From Prevotellaceae bacterium UBA1710 (GTDB lineage Bacteria; Bacteroidota; Bacteroidia; Bacteroidales; Bacteroidaceae), in the NCBI GenBank assembly GCA_002317355.1, contig DCJC01000054.1, forward strand, positions 1 to 64,000: DNA of 64,000 bases. Direction: 5' to 3'. The notes under the pieces are model-generated. The model was not told where the DNA came from. It did not search any database and saw only the letters and a list, made by a program, of their open reading frames with translations. This document shows, one piece after another, positions 27,442 through 34,479 of the stretch; the first letter of the stretch is position 1; the number at the start of each line of letters is the position of its first letter. The translations under genes were made by a program, and so were the position numbers.

Positions 27442-28401
27442 CTATAAAGTAAACGCTGCATTAAGAAGCAGGCTTGATGAACTTACATGATACTTTGCGT
27501 ATGAGACTCCGATGGAGAATCTCTCAAGCATAATACCACCTCCGAAAGAGAATCCTGCACCATGACTGCTTGAAGCTTTCTCACCGAAACTATCAGTTGT
27601 AGCTACCTGCATTTCGTGAGCCCTTCTGAAATTGTATCCAGCAGAAAGATAGAGCTGGTCGCTTAGCAAGAGATCTGCTCCTACAACCAGATGTCGTGAT
27701 AGAGCATAGTTCCAGCGGGTAAGATCAACAGCTGTAAGACTTACTCTGAAAGGAGTTCCTGTGATGCGTTTCGTTACACCCAACTGTAAATCTGCTGGCA
27801 TTGATTCGAATTCATCATTATAAGCAGAAAGCTGACCACCGAGATTCTTTACAACCACGGAAGCAGAGAAATCCTCCTCCTCGTCGTAGTAGTTGATACC
27901 GAGGTCGATACCTGCTGCAGTACTGCTGTAATCACCTATCCTTGAGTAGATGAAGCGTGCTGTTACACCACCCATCAGGCGTTTTGCAAGAGGGTAAGAG
28001 AGTGTTCCGCTGAGAGCAAGGTCAGAAGCATTGAAATCACCAAGGATGGTTCCGTTGCTATCGGTATGCTTCATCGTTCCGTAGTTGAGATATTGTGCTG
28101 CAACATCAATGGTAGCCTTCTCTCCTTGCATAAAAGCATAACCCGCAGAAAACATGTTTGCTCCACCCATATAGTTCATGTATCCAATACTCACGGTCTT
28201 GTCAGAAACAGAAGAGAGAAGAGCTGGATTATGAAGGGTGAGAGTTGCATCGTCCTCAATGAGAGATATGTTATCTCCACCTAAAGCTGCAGCGTGGGAG
28301 CTTACTGGCAAACGAAGGAAATTGTATATCGTTTGCGACTCCTGAGCGTGCAAAGCAAGGGTAAAACCCATCCAAAGGAGGAGAATTAGAGCTTTTTTCA
28401 T
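27442..28401 (-). CDS. porQ: type IX secretion system PorQ-like outer-membrane protein
   Basis: The 319-residue protein has a signal peptide (LALHAQ) followed by TIYNFLRLPVSSHAAALGGDNISLIEDDATLTLHNPALL, the start typical of PorQ and PorV-type T9SS barrel proteins. Alternating hydrophobic strands run to the C-terminal NAAFTL. PorQ acts with PorU/V/Z in the attachment complex that anchors T9SS cargo. Its presence suggests the secreted proteins with conserved C-terminal tails near 54-56 kb could be T9SS clients. Confidence 0.85.
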   Translation of the reverse strand: MKKALILLLWMGFTLALHAQESQTIYNFLRLPVSSHAAALGGDNISLIEDDATLTLHNPALLSSVSDKTVSIGYMNYMGGANMFSAGYAFMQGEKATIDVAAQYLNYGTMKHTDSNGTILGDFNASDLALSGTLSYPLAKRLMGGVTARFIYSRIGDYSSTAAGIDLGINYYDEEEDFSASVVVKNLGGQLSAYNDEFESMPADLQLGVTKRITGTPFRVSLTAVDLTRWNYALSRHLVVGADLLLSDQLYLSAGYNFRRAHEMQVATTDSFGEKASSSHGAGFSFGGGIMLERFSIGVSYAKYHVSSSSLLLNAAFTL

Positions 28402-28422
28402 CCTAATTAAAGAATTTTACGG

Positions 28423-28430
28423 CAAAGATA
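28423..28430 (-). promoter_or_regulatory. -7 promoter element of porQ
   Basis: CAAAGATA (plus strand) reads TATCTTTG on the coding strand, 21 bases upstream of the porQ ATG and divergent from the tonB promoter. Confidence 0.6.
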
Positions 28431-28453
28431 GCATTTTTTTCCAATATCCTTAC

Positions 28454-28461
28454 TAAATTTG
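28454..28461 (+). promoter_or_regulatory. -7 promoter element of the TonB gene
   Basis: TAAATTTG fits TAnnTTTG, 43 bases before the GTG start at 28505. Confidence 0.55.
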
Positions 28462-28504
28462 CACTTGAATTTTAATAAAAGAACGAAAATTACCGCTTTT
28501 TATT

Positions 28505-29197
28505 GTGGAAGTAAAGAAATCACATAAGGCTGATCTCGAACATTTGCGTCCGTGGATGTTTATCGGTGGACTCGTATCTGTTATCCTCGTTTTCATTCTT
28601 GCACTTGAAGTGCATATCGGTGGAACGAGTGATGATTTTGATGAGTTCGACGATGATATCGCTATGGATCTCAACATAAAGCCGAACGATCAGCGGGATA
28701 TGATTGCTGCTGCTGAGAAAACCAAGCAGCCTGAGCAATCGGAAATCCTCAATAAGGTGGATAACCTATCGGATATTCCGCCCGAGATACTCAATGTGGT
28801 TAAGTTTACTCCAGATGATTTCGACGAGGAGGATCTTATAGAAAAGGAGAAAGAGGAACCAATCAATCAGAATGCTGATGATCCTGAAACCATGCGTATC
28901 GTTCAGGAATTGCCTCAGTATCCTGGTGGAATGGTAGAGTTTATGAAGTGGCTCACCAAGAACCTGCAATATCCCAAAGGTGCTCTCAATAGTAAGATAC
29001 AAGGTAAGGTGATGATAAGTTTCATCGTTAATACTGATGGTACTGTATCAGATATTAAGGTGGTGCAGAAAGCGCATCGCTTACTTGATGCTGAGGCTTT
29101 GCGAGTTGCTAAGCTGATGCCTAAGTGGGAACCGGGTAAGGATCACGGTAAGGTGTGCAGAGCTATGGTTGCTATACCGATTGTGTTTGAGATATAA
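28505..29197 (+). CDS. tonB: TonB-family energy transducer
   Basis: The 230-residue protein starts at GTG (MEVKKSHKADLEHLRP; no ATG available). It has one N-terminal membrane anchor (WMFIGGLVSVILVFILALEV), an acidic periplasmic linker and a C-terminal TonB_C domain (PQYPGGMVEFMKWLTKNLQY; GKVMISFIVNTDGTVSDI; PKWEPGKDHGK). It carries proton-motive energy from ExbBD to TonB-dependent transporters such as the SusC protein in this window. Confidence 0.9.
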   Translation: MEVKKSHKADLEHLRPWMFIGGLVSVILVFILALEVHIGGTSDDFDEFDDDIAMDLNIKPNDQRDMIAAAEKTKQPEQSEILNKVDNLSDIPPEILNVVKFTPDDFDEEDLIEKEKEEPINQNADDPETMRIVQELPQYPGGMVEFMKWLTKNLQYPKGALNSKIQGKVMISFIVNTDGTVSDIKVVQKAHRLLDAEALRVAKLMPKWEPGKDHGKVCRAMVAIPIVFEI

Positions 29198-29210
29198 AGA
29201 AACCCAAGCA

Positions 29211-29255
29211 ACCTCTCCCCGAAAGCCCCCCAGCCCCCGAGGGGGGAGTTCTTTT
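29211..29255 (+). repeat. GC-rich palindromic repeat, copy 2, with T-run
   Basis: CTCTCCCC and CCCCGAGGGGGGAG segments about 14 bases after the tonB stop form a hairpin followed by TTCTTTT. It belongs to the CCCTCCC/GGGAGGG family and may terminate tonB. Confidence 0.5.
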
Positions 29256-29287
29256 ATAGTATCTTCAAATAACGGGGGTAATTGTAA

Positions 29288-29560
29288 TTCGTTTTTTTTG
29301 AAAGCTAATTAGGAAGATTTCTAAGAAAGTAAATTAGGAGTAAATTATATCAGGGAATTACTTTAAGCGGTAGATGCCGCTGGAAATTAATTTCAAAATA
29401 ATAATTTACTGAATTGTAATTTACTGTCGCAATTTAATGTCAATTTACTTTCCTACCTACAGCGCAAGCGTTATAATTTACTTTCCCTATCCTACGTAAG
29501 CCTCTCAATTTACTTTCCAATCTATAGCGTTAGCGTCCCCAATTTACCTTCATAAATATC
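29288..29560. repeat. fold-back repeat with three ~33-bp tandem units
   Basis: On the left lie GAAAGCTAATTAGGAAGAT and GAAAGTAAATTAGGAG. On the right lie several AATTTACTTTCC copies, their inverse. Units at 29448-29480, 29481-29512 and 29513-29546 (33, 32 and 34 bp) each run from CTTTCC through a variable TA-GCG-AAGC-like core to AATTTA. A related element lies at 57800-57990. Confidence 0.55.
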
Positions 29561-29678
29561 ATTTGCTGTCAAAACCCTAAAAACTCGTTAAAAAATATGT
29601 TTTTCTGTTTGTGTGCGTACACAAATGCTTGATATTCGTCAATTATAAGGCATTTTTCTCATAAAAAGCGTAAAATTG

Positions 29679-29710
29679 TTTGCGTACACAAAAAAATAGC
29701 AGTACCTTTG
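29679..29710 (+). promoter_or_regulatory. promoter TTTG-N20-TACCTTTG of a short non-coding transcript
   Basis: TTTG at 29679-29682 and TACCTTTG at 29703-29710, spaced 20 bases, match the Bacteroidetes consensus. Transcription would start near 29717. Confidence 0.65.
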
Positions 29711-29716
29711 CATCGT

Positions 29717-29988
29717 CAAAAGGAAAAAAGGACATAACCAAGCAAAAATTCAGAAAGAGATCTGGATGGTGATGATCCCGGAAACATTCCTGAATGACAT
29801 TTTGAACAAGAATTGTTTAGGTTAGTAGAATAATAGATTTAGGTTTTAGTTATTAGGTTAAAGATTGTTTGACTCTTGGATAACAAAAGAAGAACCGCGA
29901 GGTTGTTCTTTCAACTTAGAAAAGGATTTTAGTTAAACATATTTTTCAAGTACGCTACAGCTCGTGAAGAGTAGTAGCGTATTTTTTT
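29717..29988 (+). ncRNA. candidate non-coding RNA with own promoter and terminator
   Basis: The roughly 270-base unit begins after a good promoter and ends in an intrinsic terminator (TACGCTAC 29951-29958 pairing with GTAGCGTA 29974-29981, then seven T). Inside, AAGAACC/GGTTGTTCTT forms a hairpin near 29888-29910. The longest ATG frame I noted is 19 codons at 29766-29825 (MVMIPETFLNDILNKNCLG), so a small peptide is an alternative. The next gene has its own promoter, so this is not its leader. I do not recognise the RNA family; 6S RNA is possible but not shown. Confidence 0.55.
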
Positions 29989-30018
29989 GCTCTTTTCTTT
30001 AGAAATTCCAAGAAAATC

Positions 30019-30049
30019 TTTGAGATATTGGAAAAAAATGCTATCTTTG
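30019..30049 (+). promoter_or_regulatory. promoter TTTG-N19-TATCTTTG of the CD225 gene
   Basis: TTTG at 30019-30022 and TATCTTTG at 30042-30049 with a 19-base spacer is an exact consensus match, 40 bases before the ATG. Confidence 0.75.
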
Positions 30050-30089
30050 CCGTCGTAATCGTAAAATTCAAACAAATAATTAAGGAATC

Positions 30090-30368
30090 ATGGATGAAAA
30101 TGTAGAAATGCCTAATAACCATATGATATGGGCGATACTTAGTGCAATCTTTTGTTTTTTACCTCTCGGTATTGTTTCTATCTACTATGCATGGAAAGTA
30201 GATGGTCTTTATAATGATGGGAAATATGAGGAAGCTCAGGAGGCTGCTGATAAAGCAAAGAATTATGCTATATTCTCTGCTGGTGTAGCTGTAGTATTGA
30301 TTGCTGTTCAAATCTTAGTTTTCGTTTTGGCTGGTACTGGATTTATAGGTGCTTTGATGTTCGGATGA
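30090..30368 (+). CDS. CD225/dispanin family small membrane protein
   Basis: The 92-residue protein has two membrane helices (WAILSAIFCFLPLGIVSIYY; IFSAGVAVVLIAVQILVFVL) around YAWKVDGLYNDGKYEEAQEAADKAKNY. The pattern of a hydrophobic segment, a VD..Y..G.Y..A.....A linker and a second helix is the CD225/dispanin (IFITM-like) family, frequent in Bacteroidetes and often near DUF4234 or TM2 genes. The role in bacteria is unknown. Confidence 0.85.
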   Translation: MDENVEMPNNHMIWAILSAIFCFLPLGIVSIYYAWKVDGLYNDGKYEEAQEAADKAKNYAIFSAGVAVVLIAVQILVFVLAGTGFIGALMFG

Positions 30369-30451
30369 GGTAGTTGATAGAAAAAAACTGTAAACTCCAA
30401 AAAGCAATGTTCTTATAATTATAATGAAATAAGAAAAAAAACAGAAGTAAA

Positions 30452-30484
30452 TTTGTTTGAATATAAAAAATAACATTAAATTTG
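30452..30484 (+). promoter_or_regulatory. promoter of the gene at 30523
   Basis: TTTG at 30452-30455 and TAAATTTG at 30477-30484, spacer 21 bases; a second TTTG lies at 30456-30459. Confidence 0.55.
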
Positions 30485-30522
30485 CAATTGATATGTTACT
30501 ACAATTACAAATGATTAAATAA

Positions 30523-31749
30523 ATGTATCACAAAATGAAACAATTTATTCTATTAGTTCTGTTGGCAGTAACTACAACTGTATCAATGGCACAGCAGAAT
30601 CCTAAAGCTGGATTTATCATTACAAACAAGGGGGATACCATCAGGGGAAACATCGATTTCCGTACTAACGAGAGATTATCAAGGCAATGCGATTTCCAAG
30701 CAAACGGTACCACTGGGTACGAAACTTATAAACCAGGTGATATCGATGGTTTCAGATTCGATAACAATGGTAAGTATTTTGTTGCCCGTCGACTTAATGT
30801 TACCGGAACTCCAGAGCTCTACTTCGCTGAATTCATTGTTCAGGGTAAGATGAACCTCTATTGTGTTGTGAATAATTCAGATGAATACTTCTTCTTTGAG
30901 CGTGAGGATGGTGAGATGGCGTTACTTACAAACAGACAAGTGAGCTGGACTTCCACCCAAGCGATCCAAGAAATCAAGGATAATACTGCGGAGAAGAGAG
31001 AACAGCGTGGTAAGGTCACTTCTCTCGTAAAAGATTCATGGAATGCAGTAGAAGCGTTGAATGAGAATGATATGTCGAGAAAGAAGCTTATCAAGGTTGT
31101 ACGCAACTATCACGATGATATGTGTACTGACGGATCTAAGTGTATGGTTTACGAATATAAGGAAGAATCCGATAAGGTGTCAGCTCATTTCAAGTTATTG
31201 GCAGGATATGCGCACTATTCATCAAATAGTACTGATTGCCAGCATTTTGAAGATGAGAGCTATCCAGGTAGTGGTGTCGAATTCGGTGCTGGAATAGAGA
31301 TTGATCTTGAGCGTAAAGTGAAGGGCTTGAGCCTTGAAGCTGTAGTATCATATATTCCAAAGCTCAACTCTTCACATGATGTGAAAGACCCTGCTTTGAG
31401 TGGTGAAAAAGTTGCATCTACAATAGAGATGAGTGTGGTAAACTTGAATTTCGGTGCAGTAAAGCGTTTCGGAGAAGGAAAGATCCAACCGCTTGCACGT
31501 ATTGGAGCATTTGCTTGTATGGCTATGGGAATAACGGAAAAGAGGACGAGGTTAGAGAACAAAAATTCCGTTTTTCCTGATATAGAATGGGGTAATGCCT
31601 TGAACTATGGTGCTTATATCGGATTAGGAGTTCAGATGCCGGTAGGTAAGCATTTCGTTCGTTTGCATGGTGATTTCTATAAGTCATTAGCATCAGCTTC
31701 CAATGGTAAGATTACCAAATTCGCTGTTATAGCTGAGTTCGGATTTTAA
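30523..31749 (+). CDS. secreted hypothetical protein with predicted outer-membrane beta-barrel domain
   Basis: The 408-residue protein has a signal peptide (TTTVSMAQ). The N-terminal half (AGFIITNKGDTIRGNIDFRT; YKPGDIDGFRFDNNGKYFVAR) looks like the beta-domain of Bacteroidetes proteins that carry an SPASM-free GDTI-x-G motif. The C-terminal half (FKLLAGYAHY; EFGAGIEIDLERKVKGLSLE; YGAYIGLGVQMPVGKHFVRL) alternates like an outer-membrane barrel and ends in Phe. ATG 30523 is used; ATG 30535 also fits. It is monocistronic, with its own promoter and terminator. Function unknown. Confidence 0.65.
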   Translation: MYHKMKQFILLVLLAVTTTVSMAQQNPKAGFIITNKGDTIRGNIDFRTNERLSRQCDFQANGTTGYETYKPGDIDGFRFDNNGKYFVARRLNVTGTPELYFAEFIVQGKMNLYCVVNNSDEYFFFEREDGEMALLTNRQVSWTSTQAIQEIKDNTAEKREQRGKVTSLVKDSWNAVEALNENDMSRKKLIKVVRNYHDDMCTDGSKCMVYEYKEESDKVSAHFKLLAGYAHYSSNSTDCQHFEDESYPGSGVEFGAGIEIDLERKVKGLSLEAVVSYIPKLNSSHDVKDPALSGEKVASTIEMSVVNLNFGAVKRFGEGKIQPLARIGAFACMAMGITEKRTRLENKNSVFPDIEWGNALNYGAYIGLGVQMPVGKHFVRLHGDFYKSLASASNGKITKFAVIAEFGF

Positions 31750-31774
31750 ATGAAAAGTGAAAAGTAAGTAAATG

Positions 31775-31836
31775 AAAAATACAAGTTAGTATTTCTACCA
31801 GAGGGTTTCCTCGGAGAAGTCTAACTTGTATTTTTT
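31775..31836 (+). terminator. intrinsic terminator after the gene at 30523
   Basis: AAAAATACAAGTTAG (31775-31789) pairs exactly with CTAACTTGTATTTTT (31821-31835), with a T-rich end. Confidence 0.8.
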
Positions 31837-31929
31837 ATTTAATGATTTTCCGTTTTCAAAAACGCAAAGCAATAAAACTTTGCATCTTTGGGTTTATATT
31901 GAGTGACTAAACTTTCAAACTATAAACTT

Positions 31930-32757
31930 ATGATAAAAACAATCAATCTTCACAACATATTGCTATCGGTAGTATTATTCTGTTGCGCAACAGCACAAGC
32001 ACAGTTCCAGCCACTCATTAAAATGGCAAAAGAAAGAAATGCGATGACCTTTAAACTGGAGAAAAACAATGGGTATATTCAGCGTATTGTCATTAATGAA
32101 AGTGACATGGACTATGTTATGCGATACAAGGGAGACAACCGTTTCTTCAGTATCCGTCCGGGCAAGAATATCATAGAGCAGTTTCCTGCCAATAGTCAGG
32201 AAGCCAAAGGTAAATTCCAACAACATGAGAATATACTTTTCTATCCAGGTAGGGAAGTGAAGGAAAGCAAGGTGGGGAAGGTGGTGTATGCCTTGCCTGT
32301 AAAAGATGGCTCTACGATAAAATGCAAGGCTGCAAAAGATAAAGTTATTGTCAACAGAGAAGACTCATTGCGTGTGCCTTGTGTGCATTTCCAACTCAAT
32401 GAGGGTGACTCCATTTATGCTGTCAGAACAGGTACAGTTTGCTTTATTACCTATGACAGACTCAAATCCTTCTATGTATATCACAATGATGGTAGTTTCG
32501 AACTCTATCATGATCTTGAAAGCAATCTGAAGGTTGGTCAGCATATCAAGGCTGGTGACTATGTTGGCACTAAACTTGGACAAAAGCCATTCAAAATGTT
32601 CTTCTTCTATTTCGATCAGGAGACACTAAAAACCACCAAACTTCCCTACAAGACTTTCTCTCCACTCTTCCGTACATCAAACGGTGATATTCGGATAGAA
32701 GACAAGCATGAATTGCATGCCGTCATTGATGACAAGCTGAAGAGACAAGAGAAATAA
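31930..32757 (+). CDS. secreted M23-peptidase-like protein lacking catalytic residues
   Basis: The 275-residue protein has a signal peptide (CCATAQAQ); ATG 31930 is preferred over the GTG at 31903 for this reason. The C-terminal half matches the LytM/M23 fold (GDSIYAVRTGTVCFITYDRL; YHNDGSFELYHDLESNLKVG; QHIKAGDYVGTKLGQKPFK), but the usual HLHF site is FFFYFD and the first metal-binding HxxxD pair is not evident. It is likely a non-enzymatic LytM-type regulator or binding protein in the periplasm rather than a peptidoglycan hydrolase. Confidence 0.7.
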   Translation: MIKTINLHNILLSVVLFCCATAQAQFQPLIKMAKERNAMTFKLEKNNGYIQRIVINESDMDYVMRYKGDNRFFSIRPGKNIIEQFPANSQEAKGKFQQHENILFYPGREVKESKVGKVVYALPVKDGSTIKCKAAKDKVIVNREDSLRVPCVHFQLNEGDSIYAVRTGTVCFITYDRLKSFYVYHNDGSFELYHDLESNLKVGQHIKAGDYVGTKLGQKPFKMFFFYFDQETLKTTKLPYKTFSPLFRTSNGDIRIEDKHELHAVIDDKLKRQEK

Positions 32758-32861
32758 TATTCAATTGTTAGCCAACTATGCCTTCGCTATTTCGCTAATC
32801 ATCGTGAATTCGACGAATTCTAAACATTTTGTTTTCAATCAATAAGAATTCCGTAAAGTGC

Positions 32862-32909
32862 GAGCCCCGAAGTGGACTGCCCTTTTAGGTGTCGCCCGCT
32901 TCGGGGCTC
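32862..32909. other. strong GC-rich hairpin
   Basis: GAGCCCCGAAG (32862-32872) pairs exactly with CTTCGGGGCTC (32899-32909). No T-run follows, so it is not a standard terminator; it could end the M23-like transcript or be part of an RNA. Nothing else was recognised in 32910-33040. Confidence 0.6.
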
Positions 32910-33044
32910 ATCAATCAAGCGGCTAATGAATTGGTCGAACTCATGTTATTCTGTTTTTATGGGTAAAACACCATGACCGAACAACTATCGTTGGCATTGT
33001 CCATGTAGAAAAACACAGCTGGTAACAATTCACGTCAGTTATAG

Positions 33045-33278
33045 CACTTTTCCGTCACATATATTTAGCAATGCCGATGTTGTTCCTTTGTCAACAATTC
33101 ACTCAAAGTCCCATTAAACTCCCATTAAAGTCCCATTGAACTCCCATTAAACATTAAAATAATGGGAGTTTATTTGGAGATGAATGAAATTTTAATTGGC
33201 TTTGCAGCTGAGGTACAATGACGACATTTCGTCTTGAAATTGAACCTGCAGGAAAAGTATTTACGCAATTAAGATGAT
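33045..33278 (+). repeat. element A: 11-bp-phased TCCCATT array with inverted copy and promoter-like tail
   Basis: TCCCATT starts at 33109, 33120, 33131 and 33142 (exact 11-bp period). The inverted AATGGGA is at 33161-33167; the last repeat and the inverse can form an 8-bp hairpin (CTCCCATT/AATGGGAG). Downstream, TTTG at 33173 and TGGCTTTG at 33197-33204 (20-base spacer) resemble a promoter, then GTACAATGACGACATT. Flanks on both sides resemble element B at 38825-39058, including ATAGCACTTTT on the left and TTGAACC on the right. Confidence 0.7.
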
Positions 33279-33293
33279 AAAGGTATCCTCTGT

Positions 33294-33653
33294 TTGATAG
33301 ATACGCGTCAGAAGAACAATGTGAGAAATCCATACAAAGCTACGGGAAGAAGCATTGATTTTTGTGTTTCAGACAACTTAAGAGTAGGGTACTATCCAAT
33401 GATATTTTGTGTTTGTTTTGGGAAATACAAAAAACATGGGGTAAAAATTTGGAGGACAGATAAGGCTGTAGCAGAAGGTCATAGTAATTGCCCTTATTGC
33501 GCTATAGGTACAAATGCCAACAGAACACGTATTTGGCGTTTGGATGAGATGGATGCAGATCATGTAACTGCATGGAGTCGTGGAGGTGAAACAACGATAG
33601 AGAACTGCGAAATGCTCTGTAAATCGCATAATAGGTCGAAAGGCAACAGATAG
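33294..33653 (+). CDS. HNH endonuclease domain protein, probably 5'-truncated
   Basis: The C-terminal part is a clear HNH motif with zinc cysteines: NCPYC, then DEMDADHVTAWSRGGETTIE and NCEMLCKSHNRSKGN. About 65 residues precede it (RNPYKATGRSIDFCVSDNLR). No ATG starts the frame: candidates are TTG 33294, GTG 33321 and an internal ATG at 33399, and the frame is open only back to a stop at 33270. Related domains usually close longer proteins, so this is likely a surviving 3' fragment directly after element A. If expressed, it would be a nicking or cutting nuclease. Confidence 0.55.
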   Translation: MIDTRQKNNVRNPYKATGRSIDFCVSDNLRVGYYPMIFCVCFGKYKKHGVKIWRTDKAVAEGHSNCPYCAIGTNANRTRIWRLDEMDADHVTAWSRGGETTIENCEMLCKSHNRSKGNR

Positions 33654-33767
33654 TTTTCCCCTGTAGTTTTCATATTGGGAAACGGGAGGATGTCTGATAA
33701 TCTCAGATTAAGAAACTGTCATAAGGAGAATTAATGACAACGACCATGGTAGGAAAGGGTAAATGTG

Positions 33768-33775
33768 TATTTTTG
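33768..33775 (+). promoter_or_regulatory. -7 promoter element of the superoxide reductase gene
   Basis: TATTTTTG, 45 bases upstream of the ATG at 33821; it lies inside the longer open frame beginning at 33734, which supports the shorter start. Confidence 0.55.
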
Positions 33776-33820
33776 CAACCGCAAACATTATTGTTTAACA
33801 CATTTAATTTTTTTATTTCT

Positions 33821-34243
33821 ATGGAAGAAAAATTTTATTTCTGCGATTCTTGCGGCAACCTGATGGTTACGGCAATCGACAGTGGGGTTGAGCCCTATTG
33901 CTGCGGGGAAGAGATGACGTTGCTCGTCCCAAATGCAACTGACGGTAATCTGGACAAACATGTGCCAGTAGTAACCTACACATCAAAGCATTCGATGAAG
34001 GTGAAAATCGGTGAGATGCTTCACCCTATGACTTCGGAGCATAACATCCGCTTCGTGTGTCTGGTTACAAACGTTGGTTTCATTTTACGTTACCTTGAAG
34101 AAGGCTCAGCACCAGAGGTTTGCATCTGCTTCAACGGCAAACCTGTCGCAATCTATGCGTATTGTAACATACATGGTCTATGGCGTGCTGATGCCCCGGA
34201 GATTCCTTCGGAGTGTAAAGAAAAAGCATGCGAAACCATGTAG
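33821..34243 (+). CDS. superoxide reductase (desulfoferrodoxin)
   Basis: The 140-residue protein has the two-domain class of superoxide reductase. The N-terminal desulforedoxin domain (FCDSCGNLM and CCGEEM) supplies four Cys for a rubredoxin-like iron. The C-terminal catalytic domain has KHVPVV, LHPMTSEHNI and YCNIHGLW, giving the four His and one Cys that bind the active iron. It reduces superoxide to peroxide in the cytoplasm of anaerobes. ATG 33821 begins the conserved domain. Confidence 0.93.
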   Translation: MEEKFYFCDSCGNLMVTAIDSGVEPYCCGEEMTLLVPNATDGNLDKHVPVVTYTSKHSMKVKIGEMLHPMTSEHNIRFVCLVTNVGFILRYLEEGSAPEVCICFNGKPVAIYAYCNIHGLWRADAPEIPSECKEKACETM

Positions 34244-34273
34244 TAATATTTAGTATTTTTTATTTAGGCTTTT

Positions 34274-34333
34274 ACTCAGGGATGCTGCGGCCGAAAGGAA
34301 TATCACCTTCGCTTCTGCATCTCTGAGTTTTTT
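34274..34333 (+). terminator. terminator of the superoxide reductase gene
   Basis: ACTCAG (34274-34279) with GATGC pairs with GCATC and CTGAGT (34323-34328), followed by six T. Confidence 0.7.
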
Positions 34334-34344
34334 GGACCCTCTAA

Positions 34345-34410
34345 ATCCCCCTTAAACGGGGACTTGACTCGCGGCGGGCCTTCTGTTGGTCTTTCCCCTG
34401 TTTAAGGGAG
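34345..34410. repeat. long hairpin between convergent genes, related GC-rich repeat
   Basis: CCCTTAAAC (34349-34357) pairs with GTTTAAGGG (34400-34408) around a GC-rich interior, and TTTCCCCTGTTTAAGGGAG suggests REP-like origin. It separates the convergent superoxide reductase and permease genes. Confidence 0.5.
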
Positions 34411-34479
34411 ACTTTCGCGGGCTATCCGTTGGTTATTCCTCCTAAACAGTGGGATTTTTTTTTGGGGGGGCTTTGGCCT

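Noticed and set aside
29440..29546. Possible short CRISPR array
   Set aside because: The ~33-bp units are adjacent without unique spacers, vary internally, and no cas gene is present.
33105..33170. CRISPR or iteron origin reading of element A
   Set aside because: Words are seven bases at 11-bp spacing, too short for CRISPR; no replication initiator gene lies nearby. Kept as an undefined array instead.
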